From Kalmusia sp. IMI 367209 (lineage: Eukaryota; Ascomycota; Dothideomycetes; Pleosporales; Didymosphaeriaceae): 64,000 nucleotides of DNA. Position 1 is the first letter of the stretch; every line of letters begins with the position of its first letter. Below are positions 11,302-21,900 of this stretch, piece after piece. Below the pieces are notes generated by a model that saw nothing but the letters and a program-made list of their open reading frames with translations, did not search any database and was not told where the DNA came from. The stretch is taken from the NCBI GenBank assembly GCA_027946365.1, contig JAPEUQ010000003.1, forward strand, positions 372,001 through 436,000. Direction: 5' to 3'. Made by a program: the position numbers and the translations under genes.

Positions 11302-12025
11302 TGTCAACTTTCTCCTTGATTTTGTTTAGAAAGTAAGGAGAACGGGGTTTGAAAAGGCGTTTGAAGGGGCGTTTAAATGTGATTTATGTCATCATAAACG
11401 AAGTGAGCACGCGAGAGTGGGGTAAATTATCTGCGACGTCGACGATGCGTAGCGCATGCGTAGCGCAAGTGACGCAAGCGGGGAAGGATCGACCCCACGC
11501 GCCGTCCATACTATCTGGGTAACGCCACCGCGCATCTACTAGATCTGAGCTCCTAATGTAGCATAATTATCATTCAATTTAGAGATTCCGCACCTAATAT
11601 GTTCGTTCGTATGGACAAGCAGCTATGGTGGCTGAATAGCACTAGCCTCTGGGAGACTGCTGACGTCCCAATCATGACGTAATCTATGTTTATGGCTGTG
11701 GACTCACGGGCGTACGGTCCTCTGTCCAAATCGGCCTTGCTCATCCACATGCTCTCCAACTGTATTCAATAGAAATCACGCACCTCTACGCCACAAAGTG
11801 CAACTATACTGGATGTATTATTTCCAGGCACTATGCAACTTCTCAGAGAGTTTCGTAGCGGAGCATGTTCCTGTCGCTTATTTCATTGCTGAGCATGCCT
11901 AGGGTTATTCACTATTCAAGCAAAGATCCGCAGTACGGATTTTGACTACGATCCATTTCCAATCGTTCGGCGACTACCATCTGGCAGTGTCTTCTGCTCA
12001 GTCTTCATCACCCAAAAACTCTGCC
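11302..12025. other. Intergenic region with one copy of a dispersed repeat
   Basis: No gene supported. It contains the upstream region of the GST gene and, at 11472-11500, one copy of a short sequence that recurs at 21405-21433. Confidence 0.55.
11472..11500. repeat. 29-bp dispersed repeat, copy 1
   Basis: The 29 bases at 11472-11500 match 21405-21433 with a single difference (GGATCGACC here, GCATCGACC there). The shared core includes ACGCAAGCGGGGAAG and ATCGACCCCACGC. It contains imperfect inverted GGGG/CCCC arms. Flanking sequence is not shared. Confidence 0.8.
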
Positions 12026-13459
12026 TTACCACACAATCTCCAATTTGCCTCCCTGATCAAAGATTGAAGTGTCGAAAGACCGCTTGCTCAGTCTCCGTCG
12101 TTCCGTGACGTTGACTTCGCTTCCCTTCGCCTCTACGTTGCAATTGCTTCCTTGCAAACAGAACGGCTTTGTGGCTTCATTAGCCCAGTCCAAGCCACTA
12201 GCTCGCGTCCACCAGTTCTTCCACCAGACACTCTTATCCGGGGCATCGAAGAATTCCCCGATCGCATCAATACTGTCACAAACCTGCGAATACTGACGTA
12301 AGCCAAACTGACCCCTGTATCTATCGCGGAGACTCACCCTGTGAACACCATTACCGTCTGTCCATTTCCGATCCGCACCATTCTTTAGCATAGGGAACTC
12401 AATCTGCTCCCAGATTCCGCCTTTGAAGACTTCACCGGTCTCGCCTATTGCGATGTTCTTGTCCATGACAGCGGCCTTGCCACCACACATGTAAGCCATA
12501 CTTGCAGACATTCTCTCAAAGTATCCTTGGCGGACTGGATTTTTGACACCCTCAACAATGTCTTCCTGGATGATGCAGCGCATTGGGTTGTCGATGTTCT
12601 TGTTCCAGGCGAATAGCCAATCTTCCCAGATCATCTGAAGATGTGTATGTCAGCTAGAGTACGCGAAAGGAGAAGAGAAAACTAGCCGGGGTGTCCGCGT
12701 ACCCAGATTGTGATCTGAAATTGAGGTATACAGTTAGCAGTGGTTCTCAAATTGAGGAGAGATACGACAAACTCAGAATCCTTCACCAAAGTGGGTGTGC
12801 CGCGAACTTTGATCTCAAGGTCTGAATTTCTACCTCGGCCCGACGTACTAAGTCATGATCGGAGTATTCATTATGTGAAGCTGCAAAAGCGTTGGCTCTC
12901 TCAGAAAGGCCAAAAGTGTAAAATAGACAATCGTTCATGCCTGGTTTCTGCGCCGTGTTCGCAACGAACCACTACACAGTGCATTAGAGATCATGAGAGT
13001 CTTGAAGGGTTTTTCCCAACTTGCATCTTTATTGAACATGGAAGGACAATGACACTTCACAAAACCAGGCTCATCGTCTCGTCCTGCACAGGGATCTTGC
13101 CCCGCACTAGTAAGCACACCAGAACACTCGATCGCGCGTCTGTCAACTTGAGTATCAACCGACTCAGCCGCTTTTGCTTCTCGGGAGCGAACTTTTTGCG
13201 GCGTCGAAATAGTGACCGAAGTGTTGGCTATAGCAACTCCGCTGTTAGTCTGGTTGGGGGCAACCAAAGGAAGGTTGAGGAAGAGGTCTTGTCGTGCTTG
13301 TTGATTGAGCGCAACCCCATGAGCAGATTGCAGCGTCTTCAAGAGGTCTGAAGAGAGCTTGTTGCCTTGAGGTAGCTCAATGTCTTTTGCATCTATAGTG
13401 AAGGATATAATGAAAGCAAGAACCAAGAAAGCTGTCCATAAACTGTCCATACTGGGCAA
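12026..13459 (-). CDS. Predicted secreted protein of unknown family
   Basis: The first exon (13459 down to about 13021) starts with a signal peptide, MPSMDSLWTAFLVLAFIIS, followed by a long Ser/Thr/Asn-rich segment and a cysteine-containing part (ECSGVL, DPCAGRDD, KCHCPSMF). The last exon (12634-12026) reads MIWEDWLFAWNKNID onward, is Trp-rich (KSVWWKNWW) and ends TSIFDQGGKLEIVW. An intron at 12635-12702 (GTACGC to CTTCAG) joins it to a middle exon reading LEIKVRGTPTLVKDSEF to FQITIW. How exon 1 joins the middle exon is unclear. The best options are an intron starting at 13020 and ending near 12941 or near 12829; the first leaves a frame conflict near 12842. So there may be a further intron or a frameshift. 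No family recognised. Confidence 0.6.
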
Positions 13460-14557
13460 GAGTTGATGAGGTGAAGTGTCCTTGGTGATTGAACGAATTT
13501 TCAGATCAATAATTGGCGTAAGGACCTTTGTGAAATGGCTCTGGAAATAACCTTTGATCCCTATAGCTTTCGGTCATAGCGCCATCTGTCACACGACAAG
13601 CCATATCAAAATGAGCCCAACTCCAAGGACAGTCATGTCCGATGGCTTCGTGGAAGGATCAAATTATGGGGGCTACGGCAGACTACGGATGCTCTTCTTA
13701 TCTTACAGTGGTTCCATTTGCGAGAAATTCATACTGATGTCTTACATTCTCAAGCTTATCTCGGGAGTTTCGGGAGGTGGACGACATGATTGGAGGATTA
13801 TCGCACGAGGAAGTATCCTAAATGGCTATAAGGCCTCTTGGAAAATTGAAGCTATGGAAGAAAGGGCAAGTTCTAGACGCGCCTATGATATTCGAATGTT
13901 GAGGTTGACTTGGTGTTTGCTGTTCCGCACGAGAAGTGGTCTGCTCGCGTACGAGGATTGGTTTAGTGCTGTCGCAAAAAGGACTAGCCTAGGCGCCCCG
14001 ACAGTGCCCCTTCTTTACCAAACACTTTTCTTCCGTCCTCCACGGCAATCAGCTATCCTCTCGTTCCGGCTCTATGTATCGCAGCTGCATCTCTGTAAGC
14101 AAAACATGGCTTAAGGTTCAACACTTCAGCACGGAAGACGGAACAAACAAAATTGAGCCTCAGTTCTGTCTAGAGTCACGCGATTCCACAGGGCGAAGAT
14201 GCTAAGAGCTGCCCATGGTGGCCTGCTGACCACAAGTCCTAGATAGCATTCCAAGTCTTGAACCAGGATATCGGGCTGACAGGATCGTACCACGTGGTAA
14301 CTGTCCACCAGGTGCCGGAATCTCAAGTAAGCCCTCGGGAGAGACCTGAAGTTGGTGGCAGAGGAACAATTCGAAAGAGAAAACTCAAAGGGTCAATGCT
14401 CCGGTACGCCCCGCACAGGGTGAGCGAATACTGACTCGCTAGTCTCAAGAATTCTCTAGGATATTGGAAATACATTAGAAACGTAGGCCATGAGGAGATG
14501 CAGCAATCGTTGCTCTCTCGGCATTGACTCTGATCAGCAATCTACTCTACCTTATCT
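13460..14557. other. Divergent promoter region between two secreted-protein genes
   Basis: No supported gene. A 186-codon plus-strand open frame (13554-14114) has no domain, signal peptide or splice support. The region separates two divergently transcribed genes whose products both start with signal peptides. Confidence 0.5.
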
Positions 14558-17500
14558 ATGCGTCTGTTATCTGTAATCACGATAGCAATAGCTATCGTAT
14601 TGTCTTGTTACTCCAGTAGCTCCTATGGCTCTATTCTAACCACTCGCCAAAATGGCGTTAAAATGATGATCATTGGGGATTCAATTTCTCACGGAGCTGA
14701 GGGCGACTGTATGTTTCCACGATTGAATGATTCGTCACATTACTGACCTGAGCCTCTCCAGATACCTGGAGATATCGACTTTGGCAATGGCTCCGGGCAA
14801 GCAATGTTAACTTTGATTTCGTTGGACCTTGGCAGGGAACTTTTGAGCCTCCAGAGACTCCATCCGGCCCAGTACCTCCATTACTCTATGGAGAGGTAGC
14901 GCCCCCAACACCAGACCATGTCAAAGGAGAATATGCAAAAGACATCAGTCCAGACTTTGACAAGGATCATTTCTGTCATTCAGGTCGCCAAGCAGCTCAA
15001 GTCAAGAATACGATTGCACAACAGATAGCAACGTATCAACCAGACTATGTTCTCATCGAGCTGGGTTTCAATGACCTGGGCTGGTGGATCAGTGGTCCAG
15101 ATGGCCTGCTGGCTGACATGAAGACCTTGATTGACAATGCCCGAGGCCAAAAATCAAATATCAAGTTCGCAGTTGCGAACGTACCTCACCGTACTCGGAT
15201 CAATGGACGACAGGACTTGATTGACAACACCAATTCGTATAACGCTAAATTAGCTTCAGCCGCGCCAGGGTGGAGCACTTCAAACTCACCAGTACGAATA
15301 GTCGGGTTCAATGAGAACTATAACTGTGAGTCTTCATTCAGCTTTTAGTAGATAGGATAGTTCTTTAGCCGTACTTACTCTGGTTGATTTACTGATTACA
15401 ACAGGCGGGCCCGATAGCTGCCCAGCCGCCTTCGATGGATTGCATCCGAACAAACTCGGCGAATACGAGATTGCGCAGGCCTTCTCGCGCGTGCTCAACC
15501 ACGATTATGGATTCGGATCCAGTGCTCTCGATGTTCCCGCAAACATCGCTCCACCTGCATGCCCAATACCGACCGGGCTTAAGGCCGTCACAGCCCCCTA
15601 TGGCGTTGCCGTCACCTGGGACCATGTGTTTGGTGCTCGTGGGTATAACATCAAGAGCAAGAGAAGCAGCTTTGGAGACTGGATCGAGACTTGGTACGCT
15701 CTCACAGTCAATCGATATGACCAGATCTGGGTACTCGAAGGAGAAACCTGGGAGTACCAAGTTCGTACAGCTTGCGGAGATGCAAGTCATTCCGACTGGA
15801 CAACCATTGCATCAGCTGTCGTACATCAGACCGTCGCCCCGGGACCAAGAAATGTTGTCATCAACCCGAGCTCAGATGGCTTCACAGCACGATGGGATCC
15901 GCCAGATGGCAATTACAATATTCTGCTGTACGAGGTCTTTACGTATGACGTCGATGAGCCCTGTGTCTTCATGCTGTCAAGAGGCATCAAAGGCAACGGC
16001 ATCGATCTGCATGGCCTGACACCTGGCCACAAGCATGTCATCGCTATCAGCACTTGGACAGATCAAGGCCCTGGTTTTCCGAACGTACCCTTTGAAGCAA
16101 TGCCGGGGTTTGGGATGCCCGCTACCCCCTCAAATTTGAAGGTAGTCACTCGGGACCCTGCAACGGTGCAATTGAACTTCGACGGCGGTGCAGGTTCTGC
16201 TAATGTAAGCATTGACCTCTTTTCGGTCGACAGAATTCCCTGACAATTTTTTGCAGTACCGTGCCTGGTATAGAAACATAAACAACGCATCGGACTATTC
16301 CAAACCTGATGACACGGTCATGAACTACCCTTGTATTGGAGTCACTTTCTTATTCCCAGGTGAGTAGACACTCGGCAAAGCGACCCAAGCATATCCGCTA
16401 GCTAAACCCCTTCGTAGGAGCTTGGAATTACGAATTCTGTGTTACAGCGTTGAACGGTACGCACTCCTCATTCACAACGCCCAGTAAGCGGCTACTAATT
16501 CTACTCCCTCTTCAGGGAATCTTGAGACTCCAAAGTCAAACTGCGTTGTTGCATCGGAAAATGTTACACCTGGTATTGGTGACTGCGCTGGACCAGCACA
16601 AGCTGATTGCGGCTGGGGTGTTCCAGGGAACGGCGGTGATGGCAGTGGCCAACCAGGCGAGCCAGGAGGTGGTTCACCGGGAAACGGTGGAGGTGGCGGG
16701 GGAAACGGCGGCGGCGATGTCTACATCGATCCCGGGATCTGGAATTCGGCTAACCCCACCGTAACCTGCACGCCACCGTGCGATTTTATCCTCCCTCCGA
16801 CTGTGTTGCCTCAACCAACCACCATCACATTACCACCGTATACAACCACTCTTGAGATTGTGTGGACGAGCAACGGTCAAACGACTCGATCCTTTCAAAG
16901 AACTACCCTCACTCTGCCACCTATCACGACGCAGACGATTTCATTCTGGGACCAGACTTTTACATCTGGTGGGGCTTCTACTTTTAGTCCTGTTCCGAGA
17001 ATCAACCCTCCCCTCACCACCGTTACCAATGATCACAACCCTGAGGTTACTCGAACGATCACGCCCTCACCGTATCCGACCAAGAAGCCAGAAGAGGATA
17101 GTGATGATGACCATCATTATGGCGGGCCTCACCCACACATCCATATCAACATTGGGCCTCCAGGTCCCATTTGCTCCGGAGGCTGCGGTTCTCCATGTCT
17201 CATCAATTGTGGAGGTGGAAACGGTCCCTGCGATCCTACTACAAATTGTCCGCATGGTGGAGACTTCCAGGACCCCGAGGATCCGGACAAGGAGAACGAT
17301 GACGATGATGACGATGATGATGATGATGACGACCCTGGGACGACTTGTCCTTTCTCGCCTCTTGAGGAGTTGCCTGCTGTGAACCCGCGAGATATGAGCC
17401 CTGATGAACAGGTCGAAGCTCATTACGGTGTATATCCTGGCACCGACCCCGCAGATCAGGCGAATCCACCAAACCCGCCTGATGATTCGCCTACGGAGGG

Positions 17501-17900
17501 GCGCCTGTGGATATTTTACAGGTACGATCTAAACTATGAGTGGTACTTCCTCAGCTTTGGGCGCTCCGACTCTCCATCGACTAGCAATGTGTGCGGCTCG
17601 GAGAGCATCCTTTGGTGCCCCACTGGCGATAGTCTTAGTTGCAGTTCTGCAGGTGGCGGCAGCTCACCTCCCAGCATTACGAATCCTCCATGGCCAGAAG
17701 GGACTTTCAACATATTGGACTCGGACCGAGATATTGATTGCACGTATCAAGGTACTGAAGATGGTGCCGGGACTTTGCAGTGTACAGACCAAGATGAAGT
17801 GACGTGTAAAGGAGCAGAAGATCCACAAGTGATTGACTGTGGTGTCGCGGCTCAGCCGGAACAGTACTATGCGAAGGTGACTTGTGATTATGTATATTAG
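14558..17900 (+). CDS. Secreted GDSL/SGNH hydrolase with FN3-like repeats and mucin-like tail
   Basis: Predicted 1013-residue secreted protein in six exons: 14558-14708, 14762-15325, 15405-16204, 16257-16359, 16418-16456, 16516-17900. All phases agree. A signal peptide is followed by a complete SGNH/GDSL esterase domain: IGDSISHG (nucleophile Ser, block I), GFNDLGWW (Asn, block III) and FDGLHPNKLGE (Asp and His, block V). Residues of about 270-500 form two to three fibronectin-III-like modules (for example PTGLKAVTAPYGVAVTWD and PSNLKVVTRDPATVQL). A Gly-rich linker, a Thr/Pro mucin-like stretch and a Cys-Gly segment of the type CSGGCGSPC follow. Next comes a run of 12 Asp, then a cysteine-rich C-terminal region. 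The likely role is a cell-wall-anchored or extracellular esterase of unknown substrate. Confidence 0.88.
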
Positions 17901-17993
17901 GAGAGAAATTTCATAGTCCAAGTTTGTGGTGATCGGTTTTCTGCAATGTTCACGTTATCTATATTCCCGCTACCACACACCTGACGCTTCGAT
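17901..17993. other. Short convergent spacer
   Basis: 93 bp between the stop of the GDSL gene and the stop of the NADAR gene; the two 3' ends face each other. Confidence 0.7.
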
Positions 17994-18686
17994 CTACCAA
18001 TGCACCTCGAGCTTCCCGCCCCTATCAAAAATGCTTGGAAAGTCCGGATCCGCCAACTGCACAACCTTCCTCCTTGCTGAATCTAGTCCCTGGCCAAAAT
18101 AATTCTGGCCCCATTGCTTCCTGTCGGTCTGAGCCGCTTCTTCAGCCGCAAACCCAATACCCAGAATCCTATCTGACGGAGAGGCATAGACAAGCTCCCG
18201 TTTGCCGATGGCTAAGACTTGGTTTTTTATGACAGAGGGCTCGTAACTCGAGAAGAACTTGGCCCAATTTGCTGATTTACAGATCTTCAATGCATCTGAA
18301 ATCACGTTAACTATTTGGAGCGCGGCGCAGCTGAGGGAAGCGTTTGCGGGCCAGACGCTGGGTAAAGAATACATACTTTCCTGCCACAGTTTCTCATCGA
18401 AGCCCCGTACCTCATCGCTCAGGCGGATCTGTTCTTCTACTGTCTCGGCAGCCACGATACGGTTGAATGCTTCCTGCTACTTGTCAGACTCTTTGTCCTA
18501 TCACTAAGGATCTGGGTTGATTCCTACAAGGTCACCAAACAGCTTCGCCTTCTCAGCTAGGATCATATGTCCAGCTGACTTGAATATTCTGTTATCCCCA
18601 TTGAACGAGACTTTGTACCAAGGCGAGAGGAAGCCGCTCTCAGGCTCGGTTTCTTTCCAGAAGAAGAGCGGGGCGTCTGTGGTCAT
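17994..18686 (-). CDS. NADAR-family protein (YbiA-like), divergent
   Basis: 212-residue protein of the NADAR/YbiA superfamily (DUF1768), whose members are N-glycosidases acting on riboflavin-pathway intermediates or on ADP-ribosylated guanine. Exon 1 is 18528-18686, the intron 18474-18527 (GTAGGA to TAGCAG) and exon 2 17994-18473. Family landmarks are PLFFWK, GFLSPWY, AEKAKLFGD, FDEKLW, ASPSDRILGIGF and WGQNYFGQGL. Two positions where fungal relatives normally have Glu are changed. SAGHMILAEKA has Gly where TAE(H/Q) is usual, and ELVYASP has Tyr where ELVEASP is usual. Activity is therefore doubtful. The C-terminal tail SIFDRGGKLEVHW is not part of the usual domain and nearly matches the end of the secreted protein at 12026-13459. 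Confidence 0.85.
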
Positions 18687-19151
18687 TGTGACAAGCGCTC
18701 ACGGGGATGTCTACTGAAGGAATGGATCTGATTGGGAATTGCTATGCGTGTGAAATGGAGATCGAGATATAGATAACTGCAACATTGAGAACGGTCTTCA
18801 GGCGCTTACTGAAGGTAAGAGCGAAATGATTGGCCGAAGAAGAAATCCTGTTTTCCACCCGTCCCTCAAAGCTTACGTTAGCACCCAAAGCAGGTATGCG
18901 GCATAGCTAGTGGGCAGGTGGATGAGCAATTCGTGCGAGAACATCCTTTAGGTCGTTGAATCTAGAAGCGAGAGGTCCGGTGTCTGGCTTTCAGATGCCT
19001 CGGCTACAAAAAACTCACGAACAGGGGTATCTGGGCGCGTGACATCTCTCTCAATATTGGAAATATCGCATCCATGCATTGTGTGGAAACATGACCTTGA
19101 TGTTTTACAAGTAAGTACAGTCACTCGTGTATTTTTCAATACGTTTGGGGG
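18687..19151. other. Intergenic region between NADAR gene and ankyrin pseudogene
   Basis: About 460 bp with no recognisable gene or repeat. Confidence 0.5.
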
Positions 19152-20040
19152 TCATTTGGGACCAAACCGTGCGGCTCCCTTATCTAAGATGTTGAGAATT
19201 TTTGCATGAGTCACAGAAGACTCCATTGCAATGTGAAGAGGTCTGCTTCCTTCGCTGTTAGGCTGGTTGATGAGCTCCGGTGCCTTTCGGACGATGCTTT
19301 CAAAAACCCCGAATGTTGCGCCGAAGCAACCTCATTCAGCGAAGACGTGCAGTATATTGTTGCCCTGATAGTCATGGGTGCGGAATCAGCTCCTCCTTAA
19401 TAAGCAAGTTGAAGGTGCTCAGACCATTTGCGTTGTACTCGGCCGTTCTGTCGGGCCCTTGATGGAGGCGGCAAGCAACTAGCAACGGAGTTTCACCAGC
19501 AGAATTGCGGATATCAATTTTCAGGGGCGTTTTTTGGACCGTGAAGATCGGATTTATGTTCTTGCTCTCTTTCACAAGCTCGTGGAAAATCGTGGAGTTA
19601 CAAATCGTGCACATGGGTCCGCACCATGGTTGAGCAGTAGGTCAATAATTCGCTCGCGGTTTCGAGGCCTGAAATCTTTAGATTCCCTCAAGACATCGCT
19701 ATCACACGATGTAGTGGGTACTGCTCGTGATAGAATACTTGATCATCAGGACATTCGTTCCACCTGGGGGATCTGGATCGGTCACGGACGTTAGGATCTG
19801 CACCACGAGCGAGGAGTAATGCAAGTAGGTCCGCGTTGAGCAAATTCATGACCTGTATGAACACATCTCGGATGACAGCCGCACCGTGGTCCAAGAGAAG
19901 CTAAGCCATCTCCATGTCAGAGCACGCTTTTGCGAGACACGCATCGAGGACGCTCACTATCACGATTAGCGGCACAGCACAATACAGCAGTAGCTGCCTA
20001 ATCTCAGTTCCTTGCGATTCGTTAAAAACTGGGGAAATAG
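19152..20040 (-). pseudogene. Ankyrin-repeat protein pseudogene
   Basis: Reading the minus strand from about 20040 down, fragments of ankyrin repeats appear in successive frames. They are LLLDHGAAVIRDV and LLARGADPNVRD, then RIIDLLLNHGADPC, then NSAGETPLLVACRLH, then GNNILHVFAE, and finally SEGSRPLHIAMESS with LNILDKGAARFGPK before a stop at 19152-19154. In-frame TAG (complement of 19901-19903, where MAQLLLDHGA would be expected) and TGA (complement of 19332-19334) interrupt it. At least two frame changes occur, near 19610 and near 19375. The number of lesions makes introns an unlikely explanation. Ankyrin proteins of this type are numerous in accessory fungal DNA. Confidence 0.75.
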
Positions 20041-21900
20041 GTTTCTGAGCAGACGCGACAGCCAATAATCAACTGCATGGCCGAAACATGGCCGCAGCAC
20101 ATCGATTAGGTTAGCACACCCTTGTTAGTTCGCGTGAAGGAATAGCAGTAGACGTCTAAGCTTAGATCGATATCTCCTTATCATGTTATTCACTTTACAT
20201 TAAACGTAAGATGATATTCCCTCGATTAAATTTCCGAAACCCTTTTTTCTTCATCGTAGCGCTCTATATGCTTATCACCTTTGGAGAAACAAAAAACATA
20301 TCTCAAGATGCACTCGCTGAATATCATGCAAAATTCGTTATTGGCATACTGGAAAGACTGACTATACAACTCTTGATAGCTGTGTTCAATCATTTTAAAG
20401 GTAACCTAATGCAAGTGTCTCTCTCCAAATCGTAGCAAAAGATTAATTGAATGCAACAGCGGTGGGAGCAGGTTGCTTGGAGTATCTTCTATTTTACTTG
20501 TATGATCTTGGCAACCAACTTCAAGTTTGGACCGGCCAAACATTTCGACCAGATATGGATTTGCCGCCTCGGCCGTTGTTTTCTTGTCCAACAGGTCACT
20601 TAAAGCAGCGCAAGATGCTCAAATTTCTCTAAGCACTGATCGAGACCAAGGCGTAGAATTAGCTCTTCGATTTACATCCATCATTTGCTGTAATTGTTGA
20701 GTCAATCGTTATTTTAAATAATACACAAAGAATCAATTTAAATGTATCTATAGCCGGAATTTCTTATCATCATCATAGCATCTTGAAATATTAGTGGACG
20801 ATCCTCTCGGAGAGGGAGAAGGTTGATGCAATGTATGCTGCTGCGCCGTTCCTAGCGTAATCATGCTTCTTTGTTTGCATATGTTGAAGACGCTGAGATC
20901 TACCCCATCAGTGACTCCAGGCAAGATAACTTCCAGCTTCATTTTGCCTGCTAACATGTACTGCCGAATCTTCAGACCCATTTCATGATCCCAAATCAAC
21001 TACGCGTAATTTCGGCATATCACCCTGATATCGTGAGCAAAGGCTGGGGTTCGATCGACATTCATCTAAGTAGATAGACGAGTAACGATGAGTCGTCTCC
21101 ATATGATTGCAGGACCGCCATCTCCTTGCGACTTTCTTTCCTAAGTTGGCTTTGTACGCATTTATTCATCATGAACGATATGGAGAGCCTAGATTGAGCT
21201 CTTTCATGAAGCGAACAGTAATACAAGCTTGTTGGTCTCTATGTCGCACACATGGGATGTGTCCTATTTCCTCCGGGCCACAGAGCAAGATCAACGCGGC
21301 CAAACATTCAAGTTCTTTCCAGACACTTGATCTTGATACATGTTCTAGAGCGTAAGAACATCATCTGGGTCCAAGGCACGAGCGAAAGCGTTGAGCTTCT
21401 CCCCCACGCAAGCGGGGAAGCATCGACCCCACGCAGTACCCCGCCCTCAGACAATGCCGCCACCATGCACCGCAGTATGCTTCAGAGATATTGTAAGGCT
21501 GACGAACCTGCGCCATACCGGAGGATACTGCTCGATCAGACGCAATTGGTATTACGGCTGTACCTTCCTTTCTAGGCTGTGCTCAAAGTTCAGAGACCGA
21601 ATGACCGACTGGCCGACGGAGGAAGCACGCCATTGACCACGCTGCCCGAATACGAACAAACAAATACAGTACAACAGCTCAATTACGGATAATTTAGTAA
21701 GACCAAGCGGTTCTTTTCCGCTCAGAAACTGAAGAAAACGGCAATTCGCTTTGAAAGTGAGAGCGGTTCCCTTGGGGGTCATAAAAGTGTCTGCGGCCAT
21801 ATCTGCTAATCGTGGCTTCCTAACATCCTTCTCATTGAAGACAAACGTCACCAATCCAAGTCTCTGACCAACTTCTTCAATCGCGCAGAATATCATCAAC
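20041..21900. other. Gene-free stretch, locally AT-rich
   Basis: No supported gene. Roughly 20200-20760 is AT-rich. One copy of the dispersed 29-bp repeat lies at 21405-21433. The minus-strand open frame at 21552-21953 overlaps the start of the oxidoreductase gene and has no domain. Confidence 0.5.
21405..21433. repeat. 29-bp dispersed repeat, copy 2
   Basis: Matches 11472-11500 at 28 of 29 positions, same orientation, 9.9 kb away. Neighbouring bases differ, so only this block is shared. Confidence 0.8.

Noticed and set aside
12740..13351. 203-codon plus-strand open frame
   Set aside because: Antisense to the coding exons of the secreted-protein gene; a shadow frame.
13554..14114. 186-codon plus-strand open frame
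   Set aside because: No domain, no signal peptide, unusual composition, sits in a divergent promoter region; probably chance.
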